56,053 nt of DNA from Streptomyces sp. DH24 (GCF_029813775.1 NZ_JARVKW010000042.1:1-56053); one strand, 5' to 3'. Shown: positions 25,774 to 36,348, counted from the first letter of the stretch. Translations and numbers: made by a program. Notes: generated by a model from the letters alone, not told the origin.

Positions 25774-26855
25774 AGCACCACCACCGAGCGCAGGACGTCA
25801 CCGTGGTGCATCTTCTCGAACGCCTTCTCCACGTCACCGAGACCGATGGTCTCGCTGACGAACGCGTCCAGGTCGAAGCGTCCCGACAGGTACAGGTCGA
25901 TGAGCGCAGGGAAGTCGCGCGAGGGCAGACAGTCGCCGTACCAGCTGGACTTCAGCGCGCCACCGCGTCCGAAGACGTCGATCAGCGGAAGTTCCACGGT
26001 CATTTCCGGAGTGGGCACGCCGACCAGGACGACCGTGCCGGCCAAGTCGCGGGCGTAGAAGGCCTGCTTGTACGTCTCGGGCCGGCCGACCGCGTCGACG
26101 ACCACGTCCGCGCCGTTGCCGCCGGTCAGCTCACGCACGGCTTCCACGACGTCCGCCGCCTTGCCGTCGATCACATGCGTGGCGCCCATGCTCATGGCCC
26201 GGTCGAGCTTGCGCTGGTCGACGTCGACGGCGATGACCTTGGTCGCGCCGGCGAGCCTCGCCCCCGCGACGGCGGCCATACCCACCCCACCACAGCCGAT
26301 GACGGCGACGGAGTCCCCACGGCCGACGGCGCCGGTGTTCACGGCCGCGCCGAAGCCCGCCATGACGCCGCATCCCAGCAGGCCGGCGGCGGCCGCCGGA
26401 GCCGCCGGGTCGACTTTGGTGCACTGTCCCTCGGCAACCAGCGTCTTCTCCGCGAAGGCACCGATGCCGAGCGCGGGCGAGAGCGGCGTGCCGTCGAGCA
26501 GCGTCATCGACTGCTTGGCGTTGTGCGTGGCGAAGCAGTACCAGGGCTTGCCCTTGCTGCACGCCCTGCACTGCCCGCAGACCGCACGCCAGTTCAGGAT
26601 GACGAAGTCACCCGGCTCGATGCCGGTGACACCCTCTCCGACGGCCTCGACGCGGCCCGCGGCCTCGTGCCCCAGCAAGAAGGGGAACTCGTCGTTGATG
26701 CCGCCCTCCCGGTAGTGGAGGTCGGTGTGGCAGACGCCGCACGCCTCGATCGCGACAAGCGCCTCCCCCGGGCCGGGATCGGGTACAACGATCGTCTCGA
26801 CGGACACCGGGGCGCCCTTCTTAAGGGCGACGACGGCACGAACCTCGTGAGCCAT
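25770..26855 (-). CDS. mscR: S-(hydroxymethyl)mycothiol dehydrogenase (mycothiol-dependent formaldehyde dehydrogenase)
   Basis: The 361-residue zinc alcohol dehydrogenase oxidises the formaldehyde-mycothiol adduct with NAD. Catalytic zinc ligands are C42 in CGVCHTDLH and H63-E64 in GHEAAG. The structural zinc cysteines are C93, C96, C99 and C107 (CGQCRACSKGKPWYC). The Rossmann motif is VIGCGGVGMAAVAGA. The Rieske demethylase releases free formaldehyde, so the gene fits the region. It has its own tandem operator and leads mscR-MBL. Confidence 0.93.
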   Translation of the reverse strand: MAHEVRAVVALKKGAPVSVETIVVPDPGPGEALVAIEACGVCHTDLHYREGGINDEFPFLLGHEAAGRVEAVGEGVTGIEPGDFVILNWRAVCGQCRACSKGKPWYCFATHNAKQSMTLLDGTPLSPALGIGAFAEKTLVAEGQCTKVDPAAPAAAAGLLGCGVMAGFGAAVNTGAVGRGDSVAVIGCGGVGMAAVAGARLAGATKVIAVDVDQRKLDRAMSMGATHVIDGKAADVVEAVRELTGGNGADVVVDAVGRPETYKQAFYARDLAGTVVLVGVPTPEMTVELPLIDVFGRGGALKSSWYGDCLPSRDFPALIDLYLSGRFDLDAFVSETIGLGDVEKAFEKMHHGDVLRSVVVL

Positions 26856-26889
26856 GGGTTACTCCTCTGGCGGGAACTTTCAACTGCGT

Positions 26890-26925
26890 GTTGCTTAATC
26901 AGACACACGCACCGTTATACGCAAC
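26890..26925. promoter_or_regulatory. Tandem IclR-type operator of mscR
   Basis: GTTGCTTAATCAGACAC (26890-26906) and GCACCGTTATACGCAAC (26909-26925) lie at 19-bp pitch, about 35 bp upstream of the mscR start. Confidence 0.75.
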
Positions 26926-27007
26926 TGAGCATCGGGGAAGGGCAGGTGCGAGGTCAAGTGGCCGACTGCCACCGGGTGAGTTGGCGTTGGGCGACGTCGA
27001 CGCGGGC

Positions 27008-27056
27008 GGGGCGCGGGCGGGGACGGCATCCTGGGATGCGGCCCTCGCCCGCGCCC
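27008..27056 (-). terminator. Hairpin downstream of the BCCT gene
   Basis: An imperfect long stem: GGGCGCGGGCGGG and GCATCC on the left pair with GGATGC and CGCCCGCGCCC on the right. It lies about 45 bp past the transporter stop. Confidence 0.5.
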
Positions 27057-27099
27057 TGAGTCGGCCGGTTTTCGGCCGGTTTTCGTCTCTTCCGGCAGC

Positions 27100-28713
27100 T
27101 CAGCCGGTAACCTGCGGATCCGCCACCTCGGTCGGTCGCGCACCGTCGTCCGGCGCGCGTTCGTCGGCGGCTACCACGGCCTCCGGGGCCCGTTCACCTC
27201 TCGGTTCGGCGCGCAGCGCCTTGACCAGGGAGACACACATGCCGATCATCACGAACAGGAACGGGAAGGCGGCGATGATGGCGACCTGCTTGACCGCTTC
27301 CAGGCCTCCGGCCAGCAGCAGGACGGCCGCGACCAGGCCGGTCAACGTGCCCCAGAGGATCACGACGGGTCGGCTGGGGTTCGCGCAGCCCCGGCAGGAG
27401 AGCATGCCCAGCACCACGGATGCCGCATCGGCACCGCTGACGAAGAACAGGCCGACCAGGACGATCACCAGGACCGAGGTGATGGTGAACCAGGGCAGCG
27501 TCTGCAAGGTGGCGAACAGGCCCGCTTCCTCGCCCTCGGCGACCGCCGCGGACAGCCGGCCGCCGTGCATCTCCTGATTCAGCGCGGTCCCGCCGAGGAT
27601 CGCGAACCACACGACGCTCACCACGCTCGGCGCGATGATCACACCGACGATGAACTGGCGGATCGTGCGACCACGGGAGATCCGCGCGATGAACGTGCCC
27701 ACGAACGGCGTCCAGGAGATCCACCACGCCCAGTAGAAGATCGTCCAGCCGGAGAGCCATTCGCTGCCGCCGAAGGCACCCGTCGTGAAGCTCATCTCCG
27801 GAAGGGAGGCCAGGTAGCCGCCCAGCGCCTCGGTCTGGCTGTTCAGGATGAATACCGTGGGGCCCACGACGAAGACGAACAGCAGCAGAACGCCGGCCAG
27901 GATCATGTTGCCGTTGCTCAGCCACTGGATACCGCGATGTACCCCGGTGAGGGCCGAGACGACGAACAGGACGGTGAGCACCGCGATGATCAAGACGGCC
28001 AGCGCGGTGGAGTCCGCGATCCCCCAGAGCTCGTTCAGTCCGCTGTTGATCTGCAACGCGCCGAGCCCCAGGGAGACGGCGGAGCCGAAGAGGGTGGCGA
28101 AGATGGCCAGAATGTCGATGGACTTGCCCAGCGGTCCGTTCACCCGGTCGCCGAGCAGCGGCCGGAAGGCTGAACTGATCAGACTGTTGCCGCTCTTGCG
28201 GAATCCGAAGTAGGCGAGGGCGAGGCCGGCGACGGCGTACATGGCCCACGGGTGGACTGCCCAGTGGAAGTACGAGTACTCCAGCGCGACGCGGGCCGCG
28301 TCGTCCGTGCCCGCCTTGGCGGTGCCGGGCGGTGGGCTGGCCATGTGCATGAGTGGCTCACTCGCGCCGTAGAACATCAGGCCGATGCCCATGCCGGCGC
28401 TGAACATCATCGCCACCCATGAGGCGGTGCTGAATTCCGGACGGTCGGTGTCCTTGCCGAGCCGGATACAGCCGAACCGGCTGAACGCCAGCACAACCGC
28501 CAGCAGGACGAATCCGGAACTGGCCAGGACGAAGAGCCAGCCGAAGTTCTCGATGATCCGCCCCAGCGTCACCTCGGCCACGGTGGCGAGACTGTCGGTG
28601 AAGAACACTCCCCACGCCACGAAGAGGGCGGACAGCGTCACGGAGATGTAGAGGACTGCCGGATCAAGCCGAGTCGTGGCCGAACTCGGTTTCTTTGTCG
28701 CAGGGGTACTCAT
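27100..28713 (-). CDS. BCCT-family betaine/choline/carnitine transporter
   Basis: The 537-residue membrane protein has about 12 hydrophobic segments and the BCCT signatures GMGIGLMFYGASEPLMHM and HWAVHPWAMYAVAGLALAYFGFRK. The Trp-rich segment of TM8, TIFYWAWWISWTPFVGTFIARISRGRTIR, is also present. It would import glycine betaine or a related quaternary amine with Na+ or H+, supplying the pathway. I start at the ATG at 28713 (MSTPATKKPSS). The C-terminal tail is acidic and hydrophilic, as in osmoregulated members. A tandem operator precedes it. Confidence 0.93.
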   Translation of the reverse strand: MSTPATKKPSSATTRLDPAVLYISVTLSALFVAWGVFFTDSLATVAEVTLGRIIENFGWLFVLASSGFVLLAVVLAFSRFGCIRLGKDTDRPEFSTASWVAMMFSAGMGIGLMFYGASEPLMHMASPPPGTAKAGTDDAARVALEYSYFHWAVHPWAMYAVAGLALAYFGFRKSGNSLISSAFRPLLGDRVNGPLGKSIDILAIFATLFGSAVSLGLGALQINSGLNELWGIADSTALAVLIIAVLTVLFVVSALTGVHRGIQWLSNGNMILAGVLLLFVFVVGPTVFILNSQTEALGGYLASLPEMSFTTGAFGGSEWLSGWTIFYWAWWISWTPFVGTFIARISRGRTIRQFIVGVIIAPSVVSVVWFAILGGTALNQEMHGGRLSAAVAEGEEAGLFATLQTLPWFTITSVLVIVLVGLFFVSGADAASVVLGMLSCRGCANPSRPVVILWGTLTGLVAAVLLLAGGLEAVKQVAIIAAFPFLFVMIGMCVSLVKALRAEPRGERAPEAVVAADERAPDDGARPTEVADPQVTG

Positions 28714-28798
28714 CGGCGACCTTCCGTACGGGGCATGGAGAGAGGAGAGGGGGCGGACGGGAAGAGGAAGTTCCCTGCCGCTCGAAACCTGCGCACAT

Positions 28799-28834
28799 GG
28801 TGCGCAACACGCAACCGAAAGCTCGATGTGCAAC
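28799..28834. promoter_or_regulatory. Tandem IclR-type operator of the BCCT transporter
   Basis: GGTGCGCAACACGCAAC (28799-28815) and AAAGCTCGATGTGCAAC (28818-28834) lie at 19-bp pitch, about 85 bp upstream of the start. Confidence 0.7.
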
Positions 28835-28891
28835 AGTTTCGCGGTCAGCCCCGACAGGTCAAGCCCCGTACACCCATCGTTATGACGACGG

Positions 28892-30236
28892 TCACATCGC
28901 CTCCGCGTAGACGGCCGCCGTCGCCGCGGCGGTCCTGTCCCAGCCGAAGGAGCGGGCGTGCCGGACGGCGGCCTCGCCCATCCGAACGCAGAGTGCCGGG
29001 TCGTCGGCGAAACTCTGCAACGCACGTGCGTAGTCGACCGGGTCGTGCCCCGGTACGAGCAAGCCGCTCGTACCGTCTCGCACCGCCACGGGCAGACCGC
29101 CCACCTCCGCTGCGATCACCGGGGTGCCGCAGGCCTGCGCCTCGATGGCCACCAGGCCGAAGGATTCGCTGTAGGACGGCGTGACCAGGACCGACGCCGC
29201 GCGATACCAGTCGGCGAGCTGCTCCTGACCCACCGGCGACTGGAACCGCACGACATCACCGATGCCGAGGTGCGCCGCCAGCTTCTGCAGCCCGTCCGGC
29301 TTCGACAGGCCGTTGCCGCTCGGCCCACCCACGACCGGGACCATGATCCGCTCTCGGAGCCACGGCCGTTCTTCCAGCAACCGGGCCACCGAGAAACAGC
29401 AGGACGTCCGGCGCTTTCAAGGGCTGTATCCGCCCCACGAACAAAGGTATGAGCGCGTCTTGGGGCAGGCCGAGGCGGGCGCGCGCCGCAGCCCGGCCGA
29501 CCTCGACGCCGGACGGGTCGGGCCGGAAACGCTCCAGATCGACGCCGGGGTGGACGACCGTGACCCGGCTGCTGTCGGCGCCATAGTGGCGGAGCAACTC
29601 CTCCGCTTCCTTCCGGGTGTTGGCGATCAGCCGGTCCGCGGCGGCGACGATCCGGGACTCGCCGACAACCCGGGCCGCAGGCTCGGGGGTGTCGCCCTCG
29701 GCGAGGTTGGCGTTCTTGACCTTGGCCATGGTGTGCATGGCGTGCACCAGGGGCAGGCCCCAGCGCCGGGCGGCGAGCCGACCGACATGACCGGAGAGCC
29801 AGTAGTGCGAGTGGACCAGATCGTAGTGGCCTGGGCGGTGGCCGGCCCACGCCTGCATCACGCCATACGCGAAGGCGCACAGTTGGGCGGGCAGGTCCTC
29901 CTTGGCAAGCCCCTCATAGGGGCCGGCGTCGATGTGCCGCACGAGGACGCCGGGGGCCAGTTCCACGGCGGACGGAAGCACGGCAGAAGTGGCGCGCGTA
30001 AAGATCTCGACCTCGATGCCGATCGCGGCGAGACGCCGGGCCAGCTCCACGATGTAGACGTTCATTCCACCGGCATCGCCGGTGCCCGGCTGGTGCAGCG
30101 GAGAGGTGTGCACGCTGAGCATCGCCACACGGCGCGGGTGGCGGCGGGCGTCGCGAGGCCGCGGCCACGAGGCGTCGACAGGGGTGCCGGGGACGAGACC
30201 ACGGTCCTCGCCGAGCCGGCGCAGGTGCCGGCTCAC
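28892..30236 (-). pseudogene. mshA: MshA-like glycosyltransferase with one-base frameshift
   Basis: MshA starts mycothiol synthesis by adding GlcNAc to inositol phosphate. The first frame reads VAMLSVHTSPLHQPGTGDAGGMNVYIVELARRL, HSHYWLSGHVG and PLFVGRIQPLKAPDVLLF. The second reads VARLLEERPWLRERIMVPVVGGPSGNGLSKPDGLQKLA and PSYSESFGLVAIEAQACGTPV. Removing one T from the TTT complementary to 29394-29396 restores LLFSVARLLEERP and a full-length protein of about 447 residues. The break is in a short homopolymer, so it may be a read error. A second mshA elsewhere is expected. The gene would support MscR by supplying mycothiol. The GTG start overlaps the moaA fragment stop. Confidence 0.8.
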
Positions 30237-30493
30237 CTGGCCGGCCCGCCTTCCGGCTGCCGTGGCCTGCCGACTGCCGTCCGAAGGTCGATACGCTGCT
30301 CGCCGTTCAGCCGGACGACCTCGTCGTCGGTGAGCAGATCAGGCTTGGTCAGCCACCGCAAACCCTCTTCCGGCATGCAGGAGGCGCCGCGCGGATCGCA
30401 CCTGTCGGTGAGTGAGACCCACAGGTCGGTGGCGGCACACCCGTAGGTGTCGACGAGTCCCGGCCCGACTGCGACTCGATCGTGCTCGCCCAT
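30233..30493 (-). pseudogene. moaA: moaA 5' fragment
   Basis: The 86-residue frame begins like the radical-SAM enzyme MoaA: LVDTYGCAATDLWVSLTDRC, then MPEEGLRWLTKPDLLTDDEVVRL. It then stops resembling it, whereas MoaA is about 330 residues. The CxxxCxxC cluster is damaged: C-D-P-R-G-A-S-C has Gly in place of the middle Cys. It is a truncated, non-functional remnant between sdaA and mshA. Confidence 0.75.
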
Positions 30494-30519
30494 GAACAAC
30501 CCTCTCAACTCCCCCGCGC

Positions 30520-31902
<1,383 letters not shown>

Positions 31903-32039
31903 GCCACACTCCATGGGGTGGAAGGGAATTACGAACATGCCGCGGGCACGGCCCGCGGGAGGCGGTCACATGAGTGGGTGAACGGGGTCCCGCTCCGCCG
32001 AGGTGGTGACGCGGGCAGTGCACGCGCCGCTGTCGTACG

Positions 32040-32477
32040 TCATCGGCCGTCTCCTTGGACATGCGCGCAGTACGCGGCGTACGCGTCGGCGGACAGCGCA
32101 CCGGCGATGTTCTCGACCCGCAGCCTGAACAGCCAGCCGAGGGTGTAGGGAGCGGCGATGACGACGCCTGGTGCGCCGGCCAGCGCGGTGTTGACCTCCA
32201 GGACCTCACCCGAGGCCGGGGCATAGAGCTCACCGACGGCTGTGGGAGAACTGATCGCCCCGCATGCCTCACCCGCCTCGACCCGGGTACCGACCGCCGG
32301 CAGCCGGAGGTGGACGACATCACCGAGGGCCTGTGCCGCGAAGGCGGTGATGCCCACGGTGGCGTTGCCCGCATCGACGAGCAACCACTCGTGGTCCCAG
32401 GTGTACCGCAGGTGCTGCGGAACGCTCAGGGCGGTCTCCCGCGGGGACCGCGCACGGTGCCGGGGCGGGGAGCTCAT
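32040..32477 (-). CDS. GcvH-like protein lacking the lipoyl lysine
   Basis: The 145-residue protein aligns with glycine cleavage H protein: LRYTWDHEWLLVDAGNATVGITAFAAQALGDVVHLRLPAVGTRVEAGEACGAI, then AVGELYAPASGEVLEVN. In real H proteins the lipoylated Lys lies in an ES-x-K-(A/S)-V segment before the LYxPxSGEV block. Here the segment is ISSPTAVGELYAP, and T79 (ACA, 32241-32243) replaces Lys, one base from AAA. It cannot be lipoylated there. No gcvP or gcvT lies nearby. It may be a decaying gene or a scaffold with another role. The start overlaps the preceding pseudogene in an ATGA. Confidence 0.8.
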   Translation of the reverse strand: MSSPPRHRARSPRETALSVPQHLRYTWDHEWLLVDAGNATVGITAFAAQALGDVVHLRLPAVGTRVEAGEACGAISSPTAVGELYAPASGEVLEVNTALAGAPGVVIAAPYTLGWLFRLRVENIAGALSADAYAAYCAHVQGDGR

Positions 32478-32818
32478 GAGACGGAGGCCTCAGCGACCGG
32501 GGCGGGGGTGCGGCACAACCGGTTGAACAGCCTCGGCCGGTCCATGGCGAGCACGGCGACGGGGGTGTTCCTCACGCCGGTTCTCCGGCAGCGACGCGGA
32601 GAACGGGGTAGCCGTCCTCGAAGGGGCCGTGGTGGACGGGCGCCGGTTCCTTCCCCGAGAGGAAGGTCGGCCGGCCCGCGCGCAGACCGAACAAGGCCAA
32701 GGGCAGGGGGCCTTCGACGCACCAGCCCGCCGGCCGGCCGTGGGCCGGTGCGGCCTCCTGGGTGCGTGCGGATGGACTCGCCAGGCGGCAGGTCTTCGAT
32801 CCGGCACACCGTGATCAT
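32474..32818 (-). pseudogene. Remnant of a third Rieske ferredoxin/reductase pair
   Basis: The frame from the ATG at 32818 begins MITVCRIEDLPPGESIR, like ferredoxins 1 and 2 (MVIPACRLADLPRGESYR). Its last part, TPVAVLAMDRPRLFNRL, resembles the C-termini of the reductases (RPVAVLGMNQTRLFTRW). The roughly 1.4 kb expected in between has shrunk to about 200 bp of unrelated reading. The simplest reading is an internal deletion through a ferredoxin-reductase pair. It retains a tandem operator upstream. Confidence 0.6.
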
Positions 32819-32915
32819 GGAGAACCTCCGGGTTGCGGGTGCCCGACGGGGAATGGGAGCCGTCGGCCGGGGGTGGGCACCCGACCATTCGACGGAGTAC
32901 AAGCAGCGAACGATT

Positions 32916-32951
32916 GTCTCGGATAACACAACCAAACTCGCTATGCGCAAC
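32916..32951. promoter_or_regulatory. Tandem IclR-type operator upstream of the ferredoxin remnant-gcvH-sdaA unit
   Basis: GTCTCGGATAACACAAC (32916-32932) and AACTCGCTATGCGCAAC (32935-32951) lie at 19-bp pitch. It is weaker than the others but keeps the ACAAC/GCAAC right arms, and it is the likely promoter for gcvH and sdaA. Confidence 0.6.
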
Positions 32952-33033
32952 ATGCTTTCGTTTACTCCAAGGCGTTGTCAAGAGAGAAGCCGCATCGGTC
33001 CGCCGTGGCGTCGCTCCCCCGGCCAACGGCAAA

Positions 33034-33076
33034 AGGCCCGTGCACCTGCCGGAGGAGACACACGACAGGTGCTCGG
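33034..33076 (-). terminator. Hairpin between the dehydrogenase pseudogene and the ferredoxin remnant
   Basis: GCCCGTGCACCTG (33034-33046) pairs with CAGGTGCTCGGGC (33064-33076), with a single T-T mismatch. It lies beyond the stop of the minus-strand dehydrogenase. Confidence 0.5.
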
Positions 33077-33150
33077 GCGGTACAGACGAATCAGTGGGCG
33101 GGCCGCTCGTGCGAGAGGGTGCTGGTCTGCCGTTCGACACGACGCCGCCC

Positions 33151-33189
33151 GGACAGCACGGACAGCACGGACAGCACGGACAGCACGGA
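33151..33189. repeat. Short tandem repeat, four 9-bp units
   Basis: GGACAGCAC is repeated four times head to tail, followed by a partial GGA. It is noncoding and lies between the hairpin at 33034 and the dehydrogenase stop. Confidence 0.9.
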
Positions 33190-33290
33190 AGAGGGTGTCG
33201 CCACACTCCGACGCCGGCCACCGTCAGCGCTGTCGGCGGTCAGTCGCCAGTAACCGGGTGCCTCTCGGGGTGGGCCGTCCTTGCAGGCGC

Positions 33291-34380
33291 TCACGGGATC
33301 ACCACCGAGCGCAGGACCTCACCGCGACGCATCTTGGCGAAGGCCGGCTCCACCTCGTCCAGTGTGATCTTCTCGCTGACGAAGCTCGCCAGGTCGAAGC
33401 GGCCCTGCAGACAGAGCTCGATCAGCGCAGGGAAGTCCCGTGAGGGCAGGCAGTCGCCGTACCACGAGGACTTCAAAGCTCCGCCCCCGGCCGAAGACAT
33501 CCAGCAGAGGCAGCTCGATCGTCAGCCTCGGGGTGGAGACACCGGCCAGGACGGTGGTGCCGGCCAGGTCGCGGGCGTAGAAGGCCTGCTTGTAGGTCTC
33601 AGGGCGGCCCACGGCGTCCACGACCACGGCGGCACCGAAGCCGCCGGTGAGCGTACGAATGGCCTCGACAGCGTCGGCCCTGGAGGAGTCGACGGTGTCG
33701 GTGGCGCCGAACCTCTCGGCCCGTCGCAGCTTCCCCTCGTCGACGTCGACGGCGATGATGCGGGCGCCGCCTGCGACGTTGGCACCGGCGATCGCGGCCA
33801 TGCCCACGGCGCCGCAGCCGATCACCGCGATCGAGTCTCCGCGGCCGACGCCGCCGGTGTTGACCGCGGCGCCGAATCCGGCCATCACGCCGCAGCCCAG
33901 CAGCCCCGCAGCGGCCGGCGAGGCGGTCGCGTCCACATTGGTGCACTGCCCGGCCGCAACCAGGGTCTCCTCGGCGAAGGCACCGATACCCAGGGCCGGG
34001 GACAGCGGAATGCCGTCTGCCAGCGTCATCGGCCGACCTGCGTGGCGAGGGGCGAAGCAGTACCACGGCCTGCCCTTGCGACAAGCCCGGCACTGACCAC
34101 CGCATACCGCGCGCCAGTTGAGCACGACGACGTCACCGGGCGCGACCTCGGTGACCCCCTCACCGACCGATTCGACCACCCCTGCGGCCTCGTGGCCGAG
34201 CAGGAAGGGGAATTCGTCGGCGACCTCACCCTCCCGGTAGTGCAGGTCGATGCGGCAGACACCACAGGCGTGCACCCGCACCAACGCCTCGCCCGGACCA
34301 GGGTCCGGCACCAGGACGGTCTCCAGCGCGACGGGGGCACCCTTCTCGCGAGCGACGACGGCTCGTATCTCATGTGTCAC
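33291..34380 (-). pseudogene. Second MscR-like dehydrogenase, frameshifted and degenerate
   Basis: The GTG at 34380 begins a paralogue of mscR (THEIRAVVAREKGAPVALETVLVPDPGPGEAL). A one-base excess in the run of five C at 33484-33488 shifts the frame at VFGRG. The other frame then continues GGALKSSWYGDCLPSRDFPALIELCLQGRFDL to the normal end. Independent signs of decay are CGVCRIDLH for CGVCHTDLH and an extra Gly in the structural zinc site (CGGQCRAC). The homopolymer break alone could be a sequencing error; the substitutions could not. Confidence 0.8.
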
Positions 34381-34595
34381 TGTGGTTCTCCTCGCCGAGG
34401 GAGACGGCCGAATCCCAGGTGCGACCGGATGTGCTGGTTGGCGCGGCGTCGCATCGCCCTGGCGGAACGATGAGACGAGGGATCGGCGCCTTCGCCGTGC
34501 ACGGAAGCTCCCACGAACGCGGGTGGTGCAGGGCGTCTTGGCACTGGGCACCGGCCTCCCCGGCCCCAGGAGGGACGAGGTCGAGCCGGCACTCC

Positions 34596-34612
34596 GTTGC
34601 GCATGACATTCA
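34596..34612. promoter_or_regulatory. Degenerate single IclR-type half operator
   Basis: GTTGCGCATGACATTCA has a perfect left arm and a lost right arm. It lies about 215 bp upstream of the degenerate dehydrogenase. Confidence 0.4.
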
Positions 34613-34703
34613 CTGCTTCACAAGAGAAACCGTCTGCCGCAGGATGAGCGGCGCTGTCAAGGGGCGCCGAAGAACGTGTGATCCGGCCGGACGGACCTGC
34701 CAG

Positions 34704-34746
34704 GACACGCGGCTGTCCGGCCTCATGGGGCGGACAGCCGCGTGTC
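34704..34746 (-). terminator. Hairpin downstream of the MFS gene
   Basis: A perfect 16-bp stem: GACACGCGGCTGTCCG (34704-34719) pairs with 34731-34746, with an 11-nt loop. It lies 20 bp past the MFS stop. Confidence 0.8.
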
Positions 34747-34766
34747 TCTGCCCGGCGCGCGCGGCG

Positions 34767-36179
34767 TCAGGAACGCTCGAGATCGCTCTCCCGCACGTCG
34801 GCTCCGCGCTTCTCGTCGGCCTCTGCGGGGTGTCGGGAGTCGGCCGGGACGGCACTGGTCTCCGCCAGCGTGCGACCCCGGGTCTCCTCGGCCCACGCAA
34901 AAGACACCAGCCAGCCGACCAGGGTGATACCGGCGCCGATCAGCATGGTCGTGCCAATGCCCAGCCTGCTCAGAGAGATCGGCAGCAGGAAGGTACCCGC
35001 GGCGGCGCCGATACGGCTGATCGAGGTGGCCACGCCCCCTGCGGTGGCTCGGATACTGGTGGGGAACAGCTCGTTGGGATAGGTCCACTCCAGCACCGTG
35101 GGGCCGCCGGAGAGCAGGGCGTAGGTACAGAAGCAGGCGACGACCACCGCGACGGGAAGCGAGTCCCCGCCTCCGAGCACCGCGAGCGGGATCGCCATCA
35201 AGGCGAACGACCAGACGATGACGGGGCGGCGCCCCACCCGGTCCACCAGACGCAGCGCGGGAATGCAGCCCAGCACGAACACGGAACTGATCAGCGCCGA
35301 ACCGAGGTTGCTGGCATTGCCCTCGCCGAGACCGAAGGATCCCAGGATGGCCGGCCCGAAGGTGTACAGGGCGAACATCGGCGTGATCTGACACATGTAG
35401 AACAGCCCGCAGAACAGCGTCCGCCGCAGATAGATGCCCTGGAACAGGTCACGCAACCGGTACCGTTCCACGGCTCGTTCGGCGGCCGCGGCGGCGAGCA
35501 GGTCATCGATGGGGACGGTACGGCCGAGAGCCCGCTTGATCGACTTCTGGGCATCGACGGTGCGCCCCTTGTTCACCAGCCACAACGGCGACTCGGGTGT
35601 ACCGATACGCATCAAAAGGATCACTGCGCTCAGCAACGCTCCGGAGGCCAGCATCCACCGCCAAGCGCCGGCGCCACCGATCTCGGCCAGGACGTAGCCG
35701 ACCACATAGGCGGCCGCCGCACCGACATACCAAGCGAGGATGAGAATCCCGAGCAACCGGCCGCGATGCCGGTTCGGCACCCATTCAGCCAGCAGTGACG
35801 TCGCGATGGGGTAGTCGGCTCCGACGGCCACGCCAAGGATGAAGCGCAGCACCACGAGCTGCCAGGCGTCAGTGGCGAACACCGACAGCACCGATACGAC
35901 GACCAGGATCATCAGGTCGATGGTGTACATCGCCTCACGGCCGAGCTTGTCGGTGGCGATGCCGCCGAACAGGCCTCCGACGAAGATGCCGACCAAGGCG
36001 GCGGCACCGATGAGGCTTTCCTCTCCGATGCTCAGGTTCAGCTCGTTGCTCATGCCGATCAGCGCGACACCGATGATGCTGAGCAGGTAGCCGTCTAGGA
36101 ACGGACCTCCGGCGCAGGCCCAAGTGAGTTTGCGATGGAACTTGTTCAGCGGCACCTCGTCGATGGCACTGATGGACAT
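34767..36179 (-). CDS. MFS transporter, metabolite:proton symporter type
   Basis: The 470-residue carrier has 12 predicted membrane segments. It carries the sugar/metabolite-symporter motifs DKLGREAMY (loop 2-3), RFILGVAVGADYPIATSLLAEWVPNRHRGRLLG after TM4, PESPLWLVNKGR before the central loop, DRVGRRPVIVW (loop 8-9) and PNELFPTSIRATAGG. The last two are shared by the MHS/SP groups. The substrate is not determined; context suggests a methylated amine or related compound. The ATG at 36179 follows from similarity and matches the operator position upstream. The C-terminal tail is charged. Confidence 0.88.
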   Translation of the reverse strand: MSISAIDEVPLNKFHRKLTWACAGGPFLDGYLLSIIGVALIGMSNELNLSIGEESLIGAAALVGIFVGGLFGGIATDKLGREAMYTIDLMILVVVSVLSVFATDAWQLVVLRFILGVAVGADYPIATSLLAEWVPNRHRGRLLGILILAWYVGAAAAYVVGYVLAEIGGAGAWRWMLASGALLSAVILLMRIGTPESPLWLVNKGRTVDAQKSIKRALGRTVPIDDLLAAAAAERAVERYRLRDLFQGIYLRRTLFCGLFYMCQITPMFALYTFGPAILGSFGLGEGNASNLGSALISSVFVLGCIPALRLVDRVGRRPVIVWSFALMAIPLAVLGGGDSLPVAVVVACFCTYALLSGGPTVLEWTYPNELFPTSIRATAGGVATSISRIGAAAGTFLLPISLSRLGIGTTMLIGAGITLVGWLVSFAWAEETRGRTLAETSAVPADSRHPAEADEKRGADVRESDLERS

Positions 36180-36312
36180 TTGAGCTCCCGGACTGGGGGA
36201 CGGGGGACTGTGTGGCTCACGACCGTGACCCCCTTCCGGCGGAACCGGGTTCGAAGAACCCGGCCCGGGACCGACCTGGGCGGTGCCATCACGGTTGACG
36301 CCCCACGACGGA

Positions 36313-36348
36313 GTTGCATTCAAAGAAACGCGTTCCTTCAGTCGCAAC
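36313..36348. promoter_or_regulatory. Tandem IclR-type operator of the MFS gene
   Basis: GTTGCATTCAAAGAAAC (36313-36329) and GTTCCTTCAGTCGCAAC (36332-36348) lie at 19-bp pitch, 134 bp upstream of the start. A further lone unit, CTCTCGCATCCCGCAAC, is at 36404-36420. Confidence 0.7.

Noticed and set aside
33151..33189. Possible CRISPR-like array
   Set aside because: The units are 9 bp with no spacers; it is a simple tandem repeat.
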